64,000 nt of DNA. Origin: Serpula lacrymans var. lacrymans S7.9. Lineage: Eukaryota > Basidiomycota > Agaricomycetes > Boletales > Serpulaceae. A model generated the notes under the pieces. The model was given only the letters and a program-made list of their open reading frames with translations. It had not been told where the DNA came from and searched no databases. The position numbers and the translations under genes were made by a program. Below are positions 32,130 to 41,929 of this stretch, piece after piece. The stretch covers positions 2,698,308-2,762,307 of the forward strand of contig NW_006763291.1 of assembly GCF_000218685.1 (NCBI RefSeq), read 5' to 3'. How positions within the stretch are numbered: position 1 is the first letter of the stretch; each line of letters opens with the position of its first letter.

Positions 32130-32482
32130 GCGCTAGTTTCCTTTTTTCATTTTCTTTGATATCTGATCACATGACAGATAAGATATGTTAAGCTGCTGCT
32201 TTAGCGCGGATAACATAATACATAGTTATATCAGATCATGTGACCATCACGTGACAAGAGTCTAGAACCATTACAAAGAACATCAGTCAGCGCCTCATGG
32301 TTGCTGCATGTTAGATCAGTCAGCGCCTCATGGCTGACTTTCAGAAACATATATATAGTAGACCACCATGTACATACTTTCTTCAGTTGTTGATTAATTC
32401 TCAATCGCTATTTGTAACGCTACTTGTTTGATTTAAGCCTTCATCCCTCCGTTGACTCGGTATAGGGGATAAGGGTTTTACA
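32098..32482 (+). repeat. Element 1 3' LTR (385 bp)
   Basis: Matches the 5' LTR except for about three substitutions and a 33-bp insertion. The insertion duplicates tcagtcagcgcctcatgg with ttgctgcatgttaga between the copies. The end of pol overlaps its first 32 bases. Confidence 0.95.
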
Positions 32483-32487
32483 AGGAC

Positions 32488-33200
32488 CTTCCCCAGCTCC
32501 TGATTCAAGTGCAACATACGGCGTACCTCATGAGCAAATTCCACAGCAGTCCTGTCCTCAAAATTTGAGCAATTCTAGACTACATATCTTCTCTCAGCCT
32601 CAACCTCCCTTTATTTCTCAATTATCTAAGCTGGGGAGACCACAAGTGTACTACAGACCCCAAGATCCGCTATGAGCGGACGAACCTCATGGTCAGCAAA
32701 GAATTACTTGAGATATTGAAATGTTGGTCCAAGCCACCATGCACGCAGGGCACACACAACACATGGGCAAGTGGAGCAAAGGCAGTCCTGGAGGAGTTTT
32801 TGTTTGGTTGCATAGGAGAGGTGCTTGAGGGCAAGCTGCAGAGGATTCAGAACCTTGCAAAATGCCCTCCCGAAGATGTCTCTGAGGAGGGCCTTACCAG
32901 CCTCTTCACTGAAGACCTCGTTCTCAAGCTTCAAAGCCCCGGCTTCGATGGCACGCTCATGCTATGGAAATTACTACAGCGTCTAACAAGGACCGAGTCA
33001 CAGGAAAAACGCAATGCAAAGCAGAGCACCGACCTGGTGAGTATCAAAAGTTTCTCTTACTCCTGTCAACTCATGATATACAGGTCATTATTTCGATAAT
33101 TATCCAAATTATGTTTTCTCATTTGCACCACCACAACCAATGGGCAAAACTTCTTACTACATTCCTTCGCTCACAAGGCATAGCCGCCAAAAGCCTTAAC
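32488..33200 (+). pseudogene. DUF6589-like gene fragment, middle part 1
   Basis: The region resumes the gene cut by Element 1. Coding from about 32650 gives KELLEILKCWSKPP, WASGAKAVLEEFLFGCIGEV, EDVSEEGLTSLF and LMLWKLLQRL...QEKRNAKQSTD. An intron (about 33036-33084) then leads to IIQIMFSHLHHHNQWAKLL and QGIAAKSLN. This order of blocks is what I remember from the repeated agaric family DUF6589, often found with transposons. Frames upstream of 32650 do not connect cleanly. The fragment ends at the target duplication ttaac of a solo LTR. Confidence 0.6.
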
Positions 33201-34182
33201 TGTTACAATTGACGTACCAGTACCTACTTACACTTCACTTTTCGTACTTTTACTTTTACTTTTTCCAAGTCACATGACCAGTCATGTGACCATTTACTCA
33301 TCATGTGACCAGTCACATGCTAGACATCGGACTTTAAACTTTATTTACAACTGTACAGTACCTCATATATTTTAGTATATATACAGGAGCAATACATGGG
33401 GAAGGACTCAGCAAGTCCTCCTGTTGTCTACCGGCAACTAACTTGTAGAAACCAAATGGGTAACCACTCCCACCTCTTCCTCTTCTTTTGAGTGTTGTTT
33501 TCATTGTGCTCCAGTGCCCCAAGACTGTGTCTTGTTTGTGAGGAATCAATTTTTCTTATCGCATTCCCATCATGTCGTGGTTATCCGATTCATTCCCTGT
33601 CACTCCTCTCGCTCTTGGACTAGAGATTACAGCTGGCATTCTATTACTTTTATCCTTTTTCTTCTTATTCTCCATTCATACTCACGTCCTATTGTACTTA
33701 CAATGAAGGAGAACTGTTGTAGACCCTCGAGAAGATATCCAAATGACATAGCAACAATCCAATACTATGTCTGGGAATACTTTGGAGGGATATTGATAAG
33801 CAAGGAAGACTATGAGTCAGCGCCTTCTCATGGGCTTACTGATACAGCCAATCGTACATCTCTTACCAATACTTTCTATCATGCGATTAGTAAATACGAT
33901 AGATCAGACCACTTTCTCTTTCTTTTCTTATTGGTTAGTTAATTGGTCAGACCACTTTCTTAACTCTTCCCTTTCTTGGTCTGTCCATTGTTGTTCACTA
34001 TATAAGGAAGTACATACTCAATGTATTATTCTTTAGTTCAATATTAGTTTGGATTCGCGCCCATATCGATACTCTTCAACTCTCATACCCTGCTTCACCG
34101 CCTTTCAGCAAGGACTTGACCAGGCATTGAGTTTTGTTATATAGCTTTGTATTTGTTGCCTGACATTGTTGGTGTTGTCACA
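33201..34182 (+). repeat. Solo LTR (982 bp) inside the DUF6589-like gene
   Basis: Begins TGTTACAATTGACG and ends GTTGTCACA, flanked by a perfect 5-bp duplication ttaac (33196-33200 and 34183-34187). Removing it restores continuous DUF6589-like coding (SLN|LLCTLCVIMSHRW). Inside are palindromic cacatgaccagtcatgtgac motifs near 33271-33320 and a TATA-like cactatataagg near 33998. No internal coding region remains, as expected after LTR-LTR recombination. Confidence 0.8.
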
Positions 34183-34542
34183 TTAACCTCCTTTGCACTC
34201 TGTGTGTCATCATGAGTCACCGGTGGACGACCCATGCATTCAGTGCCATTTCCGCCAACCAGATGACAAAAATACGGAAGCAAATCAAGCAAATGCCATT
34301 TGTCATATCCCACGACAATCTCAACATTCCCTTCCGAGTATATTCACAGTGAGTTGACAACCACAGTCATTTTGATAGCGGTACAGCTGCGACAGTGTAT
34401 TTCCTGCACAATGCCCCGCCCATCAAGCCTCTTTGCAACCGTACTTTACAAGAGCACCGAGCCAATGGACGCAAGATGCCTCTCACATTAAAGCAAATAC
34501 AACAACTTGAGTGCCAGGCTGCTCACTCTTGCCATCAATGTG
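34183..34542 (+). pseudogene. DUF6589-like gene fragment, middle part 2, truncated by Element 2
   Basis: Translation gives VIMSHRWTTHAFSAIS, IKQMPFVISHDNLNIPFRVY, then SQ and an in-frame TGA (34350-34352). It continues VDNHSHFDSGTAATVY, ending in QQLECQAAHSCHQC at the Element 2 LTR. The SHDN-NIPFRV block is characteristic of DUF6589-like proteins. The stop most simply derives from CGA (Arg). The rest of the family's C-terminal half is not found on the far side of Element 2. Confidence 0.6.
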
Positions 34543-34958
34543 TGTTACGATTTGTCTACCTATATTACGGACTACTCATTTCTCTTTACTCATCGGTTAT
34601 ACCATCGGACCGATGACTCACATCCCTCACATACACTTCCGCTCCTCTCGCACTTCTATTACTTTGTATAGTACTCAGTCCTCAACGGACAGACCTACCC
34701 TAGATAGGACGTAACTCCTATCGCTGACTTACTTCTTTATAAATACGCTTGTAACAGTAGTAGTATTCTCCAATACGATTCTACGCAGTTCACGCTTACA
34801 AAGCTAGAACTTCCAAGATCAGACTTCCATACGGAAGAAGACCAACAACTGTTGGAATCCCTCTATTCAGAATTACATCCTCGAACTTGTCTTCGGATAA
34901 GTCTCTTTGAACAAACTCGACGAACCCTCAGACTTTGTTAAGCACTTTGTGCGTAACA
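34543..34958 (+). repeat. Element 2 5' LTR (416 bp)
   Basis: TG...CA borders, with a TATA-like ctttataaatacg near 34735. Three differences from the 3' copy at 41514-41929. Confidence 0.95.
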
Positions 34959-35029
34959 AAAGAATCATATTCCATACCAGAAGTCCCACCTATTTAGGTT
35001 TGGGAAGAAAAAGCCGACAATACGTCGCA

Positions 35030-36293
35030 ATGACCGAGAACCAGATCTCAGAGAGCAGGAAGAAGCTCAGACGATTTACAGACACAGACAGCAACACCCC
35101 CGACATCGTCCAGACAAGGAAGGATAGCAGCACCACCCCCCTTCCCTCAACCAGACGTCACCCGACTCCACACCAGAGAACAGGCAGACACATTCTACGA
35201 AGCCAGAACACGTTGGCTACAGTTCTACGCGGAAAGTCATCCACAACTAATCCCCAGAACACAACACGATCCTCCAGTAACCACAGAAAACATCTACAAC
35301 GAAGACGACTTCGAAGAATACGCAGCAGAAGGTGAACCAATACCCCTTCCCACACCACAGATACTCCCCACCGCACCCAACCCATCTCCTACCCCACCTA
35401 CCTACACCATGTCAAACGCTACGACACCCAAACCCACTATGATTGGGAAAATTGACGACTTTGATGGGACCCCAGACAAGGCCCAAAGATGGATATCATC
35501 CACTGACTTACACTTTGACATCAACGACACCATTTATACCTCGGACAAGAAAAAGGTGTACGTGGCTCTCAGCTACATGAAGGACGGAACCGCCGCCTCA
35601 TAGAGTGAAGCCAAGATGACCGAATACAAAGACAAGAATGCCTACCCCACATGGGCAGATTTTATGAAAATGTTCACAGCCAGTTTCAGAACAGCAAATG
35701 TCAAAGGAACGGCTTCGGCCGCCTTGATGAAAATGAGGATGGAACCAGGAGAAAATGCAGTGGCATTCAACTCGATGTTTATGCTAGATGCCGGGAAAAG
35801 TGGCATCAACAACGAAGCCATGATCATGGTTTATCAAAAAGCAATCCGACCCCCCCTCCTCCGCGGAGCACTCACCGGAAAGGAACTGGTCACCATTGAA
35901 GACTGGATGAACACGGTGGCCAACCTAGATGCCAACTGGATCAGTGCAAACACCATCTCGGAAGGAACGTGGGGGACCAGAAACAAAGAAAGACAGTACA
36001 ACAAAAATCGCAAAAGTGGACCATCCACCAGCGTGAAAAGGCTGACTAAAGACAAAGAAGAAACCAGGAGGAAGGAAGGAAGGTGCTTCATATGCAACGA
36101 AAAAGGACACATCGGGAGGAATTGTAAGAACAAAGGAAAGACTCCCGAAAGAAAGGTACGTCAAACTGAAACTGAAGATGACGTCAAGACAGTAGAAGAA
36201 GACAAGGTCCAAAACATCATGAGGATGTGGAGGGAATTGGGAGAAGACCAAAGAGCTGAGGCGATGAAAGAATTAGAAGACGAGGGTTTTTGA
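35030..36293 (+). pseudogene. gag: Element 2 gag with frameshift and in-frame stop
   Basis: An upstream frame from 35030 (MTENQISESRKK) reaches a C6 tract at 35136-35141. After it, coding continues in a different frame (TREQADTFYEARTRWLQFYA, then MSNATTPKPTMIGKIDDFDG at 35409). A TAG at 35601-35603 interrupts the capsid domain, which continues as MTEYKDKNAYPTWADFMKMF. The nucleocapsid knuckle CFICNEKGHIGRNC is intact, and the protein ends with ELEDEGF at 36293. The internal ATG at 35409 could be the real start if the upstream part is leader. In either case the TAG destroys full-length gag. Confidence 0.8.
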
Positions 36294-36310
36294 AATGACG
36301 GACTACCCCG

Positions 36311-39300
36311 ATGTTAGTACCGTCGAAAATGGCAACTGTAACAATAGCAACGATCAATGCCAACTCTTTACGAATCGATTGCTCGTTAAAACAGAAAACC
36401 ATTGGAACCAAAGCCCTGATAGATTTAGGAGCTACGGACGACTTCATGGACACAAAATTCGCCATTAAAAACCGACTCCCCCTCCAAAAACTCTCGATCC
36501 CTATAACATGTAAAAACGTTGACGGAACCACGAACAAAAACGGAAAAATTACGCATTGCACCTATCAGAGAATAGACGCAGGAGGACAAAACAGGTTTAC
36601 GAAGTTTCTATTAACCGGACTGGATGGAGAAGACGTATTGCTAGGCTTCCCCTGGTTGCGAAAAGTCAACCCGGTCATTAACTGGAAAGACAAAGAATTA
36701 CCGTACTCAGACAAACACTCAATCAGGACAAACCAAACTACCACGGAAACAAAAATCAGGACAACCACAGTAGACGAGGACGAGTACAAAACCATTCACA
36801 GATACGTATCCAACCGCACACCCTATCCTCGAATCACGATCCGGTTAAAAGTCAACTCGGCAATGGAACACGCGCAAATACACGGAGAAAGAAAAGAAAA
36901 ACATATCCTCCCAGATGAATATAAGGGCTATTCAGACGTCTTTGACAAAAAGAAATCGGAAAGACTCCCCAAGCGACGGGAATATGATCATGTAATCAAC
37001 ATGAAACCGGAATTTGTACCAACGGATTGCAAATTGTACCCACTGGCACCAAAAGAAGATGAAGTGTTAACGGAATTCTTGACGGATAACTACAGAAAGG
37101 GATACATCAGGCCAAGCAAGTCGCCACAGGTGTCCCCCTTCTTCTTCATTGGCAAGAAGGACGGATCACTCCGACCATGCCAAGATTACAGAAAACTAAA
37201 CGCATATACCGTAAAAGACCCATATCCACTACCCCTGATACCCGACCTCATCGAAAGATTGAAAGGAGCCACCATCTTTACTAAACTGGATCTACGTTGG
37301 GGATACAACAACGTAAGGATAAAAGAAGGAGACGAATGGAAAGTTGCCTTCAAAACCAGCAAGGGAGTATTCGAACCAACGGTCATGTTTTTCGGCATGT
37401 GCAATTCCCCGGCAACATTCCAAAGGCTGATGAACAACAAATTCAAAGACTATATTGATGAAGGCTGGATGATCATATACATGGACGACATCCTCATCTT
37501 TGACACCCAGGTTGAAAGACTCCGCATCCGGACAAAACAAGTTCTACAAAGGCTACGAGAAAACGACCTGTTCCTGAAACTTGAAAAATGTACCTTTGAG
37601 GCGGAGACCATCGAATACTTGGGAATGATTGTTTCCCACAACCAGGTATCCATGGACCCAGCCAAACTCGCAGGAATACGCGATTGGCCAACCCTGAAAG
37701 ACACCAAAGGCATACGGAAGTTCTTAGGTTACGGAAACTTCTACAGAAAGTTTATAGGCCATTACTCTGACCTAGCCCAACCCCTAAACGCCTTGCTAGA
37801 AAAAGACAAAAAGTGGAACTGGACGAAAATCAAAGATGACGCTTTCAAACTATTGAAACAAAGATTCCTTGAATCCCCTGTAACCCAAATCCCCAATTCC
37901 TCGAAACCGTCGAAGATAGCAGCGGACGCGAGCAAACACGCCACCGGAGCTGTGTTAATGCAACCAGATGATCAAGGACAATGGCACCCGTGCACATTTT
38001 TCTCAAAAACCCTATCCCCCGCAGAGAAAAACTACCAGATCTACGACAAGGAACTTTTAGCGGTAATAAGAGCTCTGAAGGAGTGGAAACACCTGCTTTT
38101 AGGAAGCCCACACACGATCCAAATCCTAACGGATCACAAGAACCTGACGTACTGGCAGGAGGCCAGAAAACTCACACCACAACAACAAAGGTGGCAGCTA
38201 GAACTGTCACAATACAATTACACATTAGAGCACGTACCTGGAACCCACATGGTGGTACCTGACGCACTCTCGAGACGACCCAACTTGTACATCGATAACA
38301 CGGACGACGACGACGACACCCCAATGATACCAGCGTCGGCGTTTCTGTATCACACGAGAACAATAAAAGACACAATAGAGCAAGCAATGCTCACCAACGA
38401 CAACTACCCTGGAAGAACGAAAAAGGAAGATTGGCACAAAGCGGAAGGACAGTTCTTCTATCAGAACAAACTACTGATCGACACTGCAGAAGAACAGAGA
38501 ACGATCATCAAAAATCACCACGACTCGCTAACCGCAGGGCACCCAGGAAGACTAAAAACCTATCAACTAATAAAAAAGTCCTATTGGTGGCCAGGAATGA
38601 TGAAACAGGTAGAGGAATACGTGAAAGGATGCGCAACTTGCCAGCAAGCCAAAGTAAACACGCATCCGACCACGGTACCGTTGATCCCGAATCAAACACC
38701 GAAGACCAGTGTAACAACCAAGAGTTAGTTACTCTGGCGCACACAGAACCACACTATAAAGAAAATGAAGAGGGAGTGGTTACCCCTTGAGCTGCAGAGA
38801 GTTTGTTGGTTAACAACAGGAGGACTCGCTGAGGAGTCTCCTGGATCTATTGGGGTATATATACTACTACAGGTTGTTTGTACATGTGTACTATACAGTT
38901 GATGAAGGCAGTGGCTGATGATGTCATAGGGCCTAGCCCGTATGGCCAGCTCCACTGTGTGAGAGAGTTAAGTCTAAAAAAGAAAGGCAACGCGGCGCGA
39001 GAAAGGGAAATGCCGCGTGGCACTTAAAGTATAAAGTTAAAGCGGAGAATAAAAAGGAAAGGAGATGTCCGGAAATTGTGTTATCGTAACAACCAGTGAA
39101 CCGATGAAGTATCTCTCGGTGGATTTCATTACAGACCTACCCGAGTCTATAGGGTATGACAGTATAATGGTCGTGGTAGACCAAGGACTTAGTAAGGGGG
39201 TAATCCTCTCACCTTGCCACAAAACCATCGACGCACTCGAAACTGCACGAATCTTCCATGACTCTGTCTTCAAACGGTTTGGACTACACGACAAAATCAT

Positions 39301-40156
39301 ATCCGACAGAGGCCCACAATTCGCCTCTGAAGTATCAAAAGAACTCCACAAACTCCTAAACATCGAAACCGCACTCTCCACGGCATACCATCCACAGACT
39401 GACGGACAAACAGAACGATCCAATCAAGAACTAGAGATCTACCTCCGCATCTTTTGCCAGAATCAACCACACAGTTGGGCAAAGTACCTTACGACGGCCG
39501 AATTCTGCCACAACCAACGGCCACACTCCACGAATAACCAATCGCCATTCTACCTCCTCATGGGATACGAACCCCGAGGAATCCCGACTAAACACCAATC
39601 CACAAACATCCCGTCAGTAGAAAAACGATTATCCGAACTACTTAGAGCAAGAGAGAACGCTCTAAAAGCACACGAACTAGCGAGAAGCAAGATGATGAAA
39701 TGAACGAACGGAAAGTTCACCAGATTCTCAGAAGGACAAAAGGTGTGGTTAGAAAACACCAACCTGCGGGAAAAAGCCACCGAATACAAGAAGTTCAACA
39801 TGAAACGCATCGGACCTTTCCGCATCCAAGAAAAGATCTCCCCGGTAAACTACCGATTATTGTTACCTCCCCATTGGAGGATACACAACGTTTTCCACGC
39901 ATCCCTCTTAACCCCGTATACCGAAACCAACACTCACGGACCGAACTTTATCCGACCACCATCTGACCTTATCAATGAAGAAGAAGAATATGAAGTAGAA
40001 AGTATTCTTATACACAAACCCTGGAAACGCGGACGCCGTTACCTGATCAAATGGCGCCATTACCCTCATTCCGAAAACTCATGGGAACCAGAAGAACACC
40101 TGACCAATGCTGCGGAGATACTGGAAGCCTATAAGAGAGACCACAAACTGCGTTGA
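36311..40156 (+). pseudogene. pol: Element 2 Pol polyprotein, inactivated
   Basis: Begins at an ATG (36311) just after gag, in another frame. The protease motif reads ALIDLGATDDFMD (GAT TTA GGA at 36422-36430), where the family has D-S/T-G, so the catalytic loop looks mutated. Reverse transcriptase (YMDDILIF), RNase H (IAADASKHATGAVLMQ) and the integrase HHCC region (CATCQQAK) follow. A solo LTR at 38710-39091 then interrupts the integrase. Coding resumes with [15 protein letters not shown] and [15 protein letters not shown] at 39701-39703 follows, then a C-terminal chromodomain (YEVESILIHKPWKRGRRYLI...WEPEEHL) to 40156. Confidence 0.9.
38710..39091 (+). repeat. Solo LTR (382 bp) inserted in Element 2 integrase
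   Basis: Begins TGTAACAACC and ends TTATCGTAACA, flanked by a perfect accag duplication (38705-38709, 39092-39096). It contains a TATA-like ggggtatatatactac near 38854. Without it the pol frame would continue directly ([14 protein letters not shown]), which confirms the borders. Confidence 0.88.
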
Positions 40157-40208
40157 AGAGACAACCACCCCCACCACCACCAATCCTCTGTCTCTCAAAA
40201 CACACAAC

Positions 40209-41489
40209 ATGTCTACTTCTCACTCTACCGGCTTCCCCATCACCACCTACTCTGTACCCGGCGAAGCCAACATGCTAGCCGACGAACGAGTGTCCTTTGC
40301 CCGAGGGCAACGACACAACCAGGCTGACGTCTCCGACGCCATAGAATTAATGTCAGCCAAAAACGCCCACATCTATCTATTTCGTGAAACAGAAAAACGC
40401 TATCCCGATGCGTACCACGCTCTTTCTTCCCTATACACCTTCCTTAACATAGACCTCGTGGCTGACGAACTCCTGAAAGCCATAGACTCACTACATTCGT
40501 TGGAAAACGAGCATTCGCGGCACAACAATCAGGACTCGAGTATCTGTCGGGCACTCCGGATGGAAAAGTTAGTTTTGGAATCTTTGGAACGACGCTTGAG
40601 GATGAACTCCTTGAGTGGGCAGACGGACGCGGCAAAGGCATATTTGGAATTAGGCAGGAAGATCTTGCTAACCAAAGCGCGCACGTGGATAGAGCGAGAT
40701 GGCTATACGAGTACTCCTCCACCCGGTTTGTCCCGCCGGTCCCCATTACACCCAGATCAGATCAGTGTTACCCCAGAGCTCACCTACCCCACCGCTACCC
40801 CACAACCTCCGCCCACCCAGTTAGCGGAAAAATACATTCCCACCGTCCCAACCAGCCCGACCTCACAAGGGTCAAACCCCTCCAGTCCCCGTTCCACTGG
40901 GTCGAACCCAGAACCACTACCACCGCAGTCACCTCCGCCTCGACCGGTACCAAACGCCCAAACCCGTCACCTGACGAAACGACGAGGAGCCCGACTAGGC
41001 CGACAAGAAGTGATACTCCAGATCCCCGCCGTCAGAACTCCATCAAATCGGCGATCTCGTACGTCGAAGAGTCCGAAAGACAGTCCGCCTGGCGTAACGC
41101 GCAGGCCTGAGACCGGCTCCCCTTCCAATCCAATCAACGTAGATGACGCCGACATGATCGACCAATTGTACGCGGGAACGTACAACCTGGGAGATGACAA
41201 TCCCCCCACTCCCAAATCCGACACCTCGTCCAATACCCGACAAAAGTACCACCAAGGTGTTCGCGACAACGCTCCTTACTGTCAAAACTGCGGTTGGAGT
41301 AATCACCGTACATATTACTGCGAAGCTTACTACTGCCCCGACTGCGATAGACGCGCACCAGGGCATAGTTTCAATTGGTGCCCTATTTGTAGGGAAAACG
41401 AAGATAGGATTCTGATGGAGGGATTACATGGAGATGTCAGCTACGACGACAGCTACAACATGGATGGCGAGGGTACCGAATTTCGGTGA
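40209..41489 (+). CDS. Element 2 third ORF: Cys/His zinc-knuckle protein downstream of pol
   Basis: A 426-residue protein from ATG 40209 (the frame is open from 40107, overlapping the end of pol). Residues 1-165 are mostly helical and charged (YAL-, LEN- and ELLKAIDSLHSL-type segments). Residues 165-340 are Pro/Ser/Thr-rich and basic (TKRRGARLGRQ, TPSNRRSRTSKSPK). Near the C-terminus is an exact retroviral-type knuckle C-x2-C-x4-H-x4-C (CQNCGWSNHRTYYC), followed by a second cluster C-x2-C-x7-H-x4-C-x2-C. There is no signal peptide or membrane helix, so it is not an envelope protein. The frame is intact although gag and pol are broken. It ends 24 nt before the 3' LTR, so it belongs to the element. 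Confidence 0.85.
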   Translation: MSTSHSTGFPITTYSVPGEANMLADERVSFARGQRHNQADVSDAIELMSAKNAHIYLFRETEKRYPDAYHALSSLYTFLNIDLVADELLKAIDSLHSLENEHSRHNNQDSSICRALRMEKLVLESLERRLRMNSLSGQTDAAKAYLELGRKILLTKARTWIERDGYTSTPPPGLSRRSPLHPDQISVTPELTYPTATPQPPPTQLAEKYIPTVPTSPTSQGSNPSSPRSTGSNPEPLPPQSPPPRPVPNAQTRHLTKRRGARLGRQEVILQIPAVRTPSNRRSRTSKSPKDSPPGVTRRPETGSPSNPINVDDADMIDQLYAGTYNLGDDNPPTPKSDTSSNTRQKYHQGVRDNAPYCQNCGWSNHRTYYCEAYYCPDCDRRAPGHSFNWCPICRENEDRILMEGLHGDVSYDDSYNMDGEGTEFR

Positions 41490-41513
41490 AATTCGAAGCA
41501 AGTAAGGGGGTAA

Positions 41514-41929
41514 TGTTACGATTTGTCTACCTATATTACGGACTACTCATTTCTCTTTACTCATTGGTTATACCATCGGACCGATGACTCACATCCCTCA
41601 CATACACTTCCGCTCCTCTCGCACTTCTATTACTTTGTATAGTACTCAGTCCTCAACGGACAGACCTACCCTAGATAGGACGTAACTCCTATCGCCGACT
41701 TACTTCTCTATAAATACGCTTGTAACAGTAGTAGTATTCTCCAATACGATTCTACGCAGTTCACGCTTACAAAGCTAGAACTTCCAAGATCAGACTTCCA
41801 TACGGAAGAAGACCAACAACTGTTGGAATCCCTCTATTCAGAATTACATCCTCGAACTTGTCTTCGGATAAGTCTCTTTGAACAAACTCGACGAACCCTC
41901 AGACTTTGTTAAGCACTTTGTGCGTAACA
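41514..41929 (+). repeat. Element 2 3' LTR (416 bp)
   Basis: Same borders as the 5' copy; preceded by the purine-rich tract and followed by cctatcgcc, which does not match the left flank. Confidence 0.95.

Larger units (their letters stand above)
23849..32482 (+). mobile_element. Element 1: full-length Ty3/gypsy chromodomain LTR retrotransposon
   Basis: Two LTRs beginning TGTCACGACTTG and ending GGGTTTTACA flank gag and pol on the plus strand. The element is bounded by a perfect 5-bp target duplication, aggac (23844-23848 and 32483-32487). A purine-rich tract aaggagggggtaa lies just before the 3' LTR. The LTRs differ by about three substitutions plus one 33-bp insertion in the 3' copy, so insertion is recent. 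Pol is intact and gag is broken. A spacer of about 1.9 kb between gag and pol is unusual for the family. Confidence 0.95.
34543..41929 (+). mobile_element. Element 2: Ty3/gypsy chromodomain LTR retrotransposon with an extra 3' ORF
   Basis: Two 416-bp LTRs (TGTTACGATTTG to TGCGTAACA) differ at about three positions. Internal order is gag, pol, then a third ORF, and a purine tract agtaagggggtaa precedes the 3' LTR. There is no target duplication: the left flank is atgtg and the right flank cctat. Gag and pol carry single-base lesions, and a 382-bp solo LTR sits in the integrase. The third ORF is open. Element 1 and Element 2 are related but clearly different families. Confidence 0.95.

Noticed and set aside
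40209..41489. Reading the Element 2 third ORF as an envelope gene
   Set aside because: Position fits, but there is no signal peptide, membrane anchor or glycosylation-rich ectodomain; the Cys/His pattern is of nucleic-acid-binding type.
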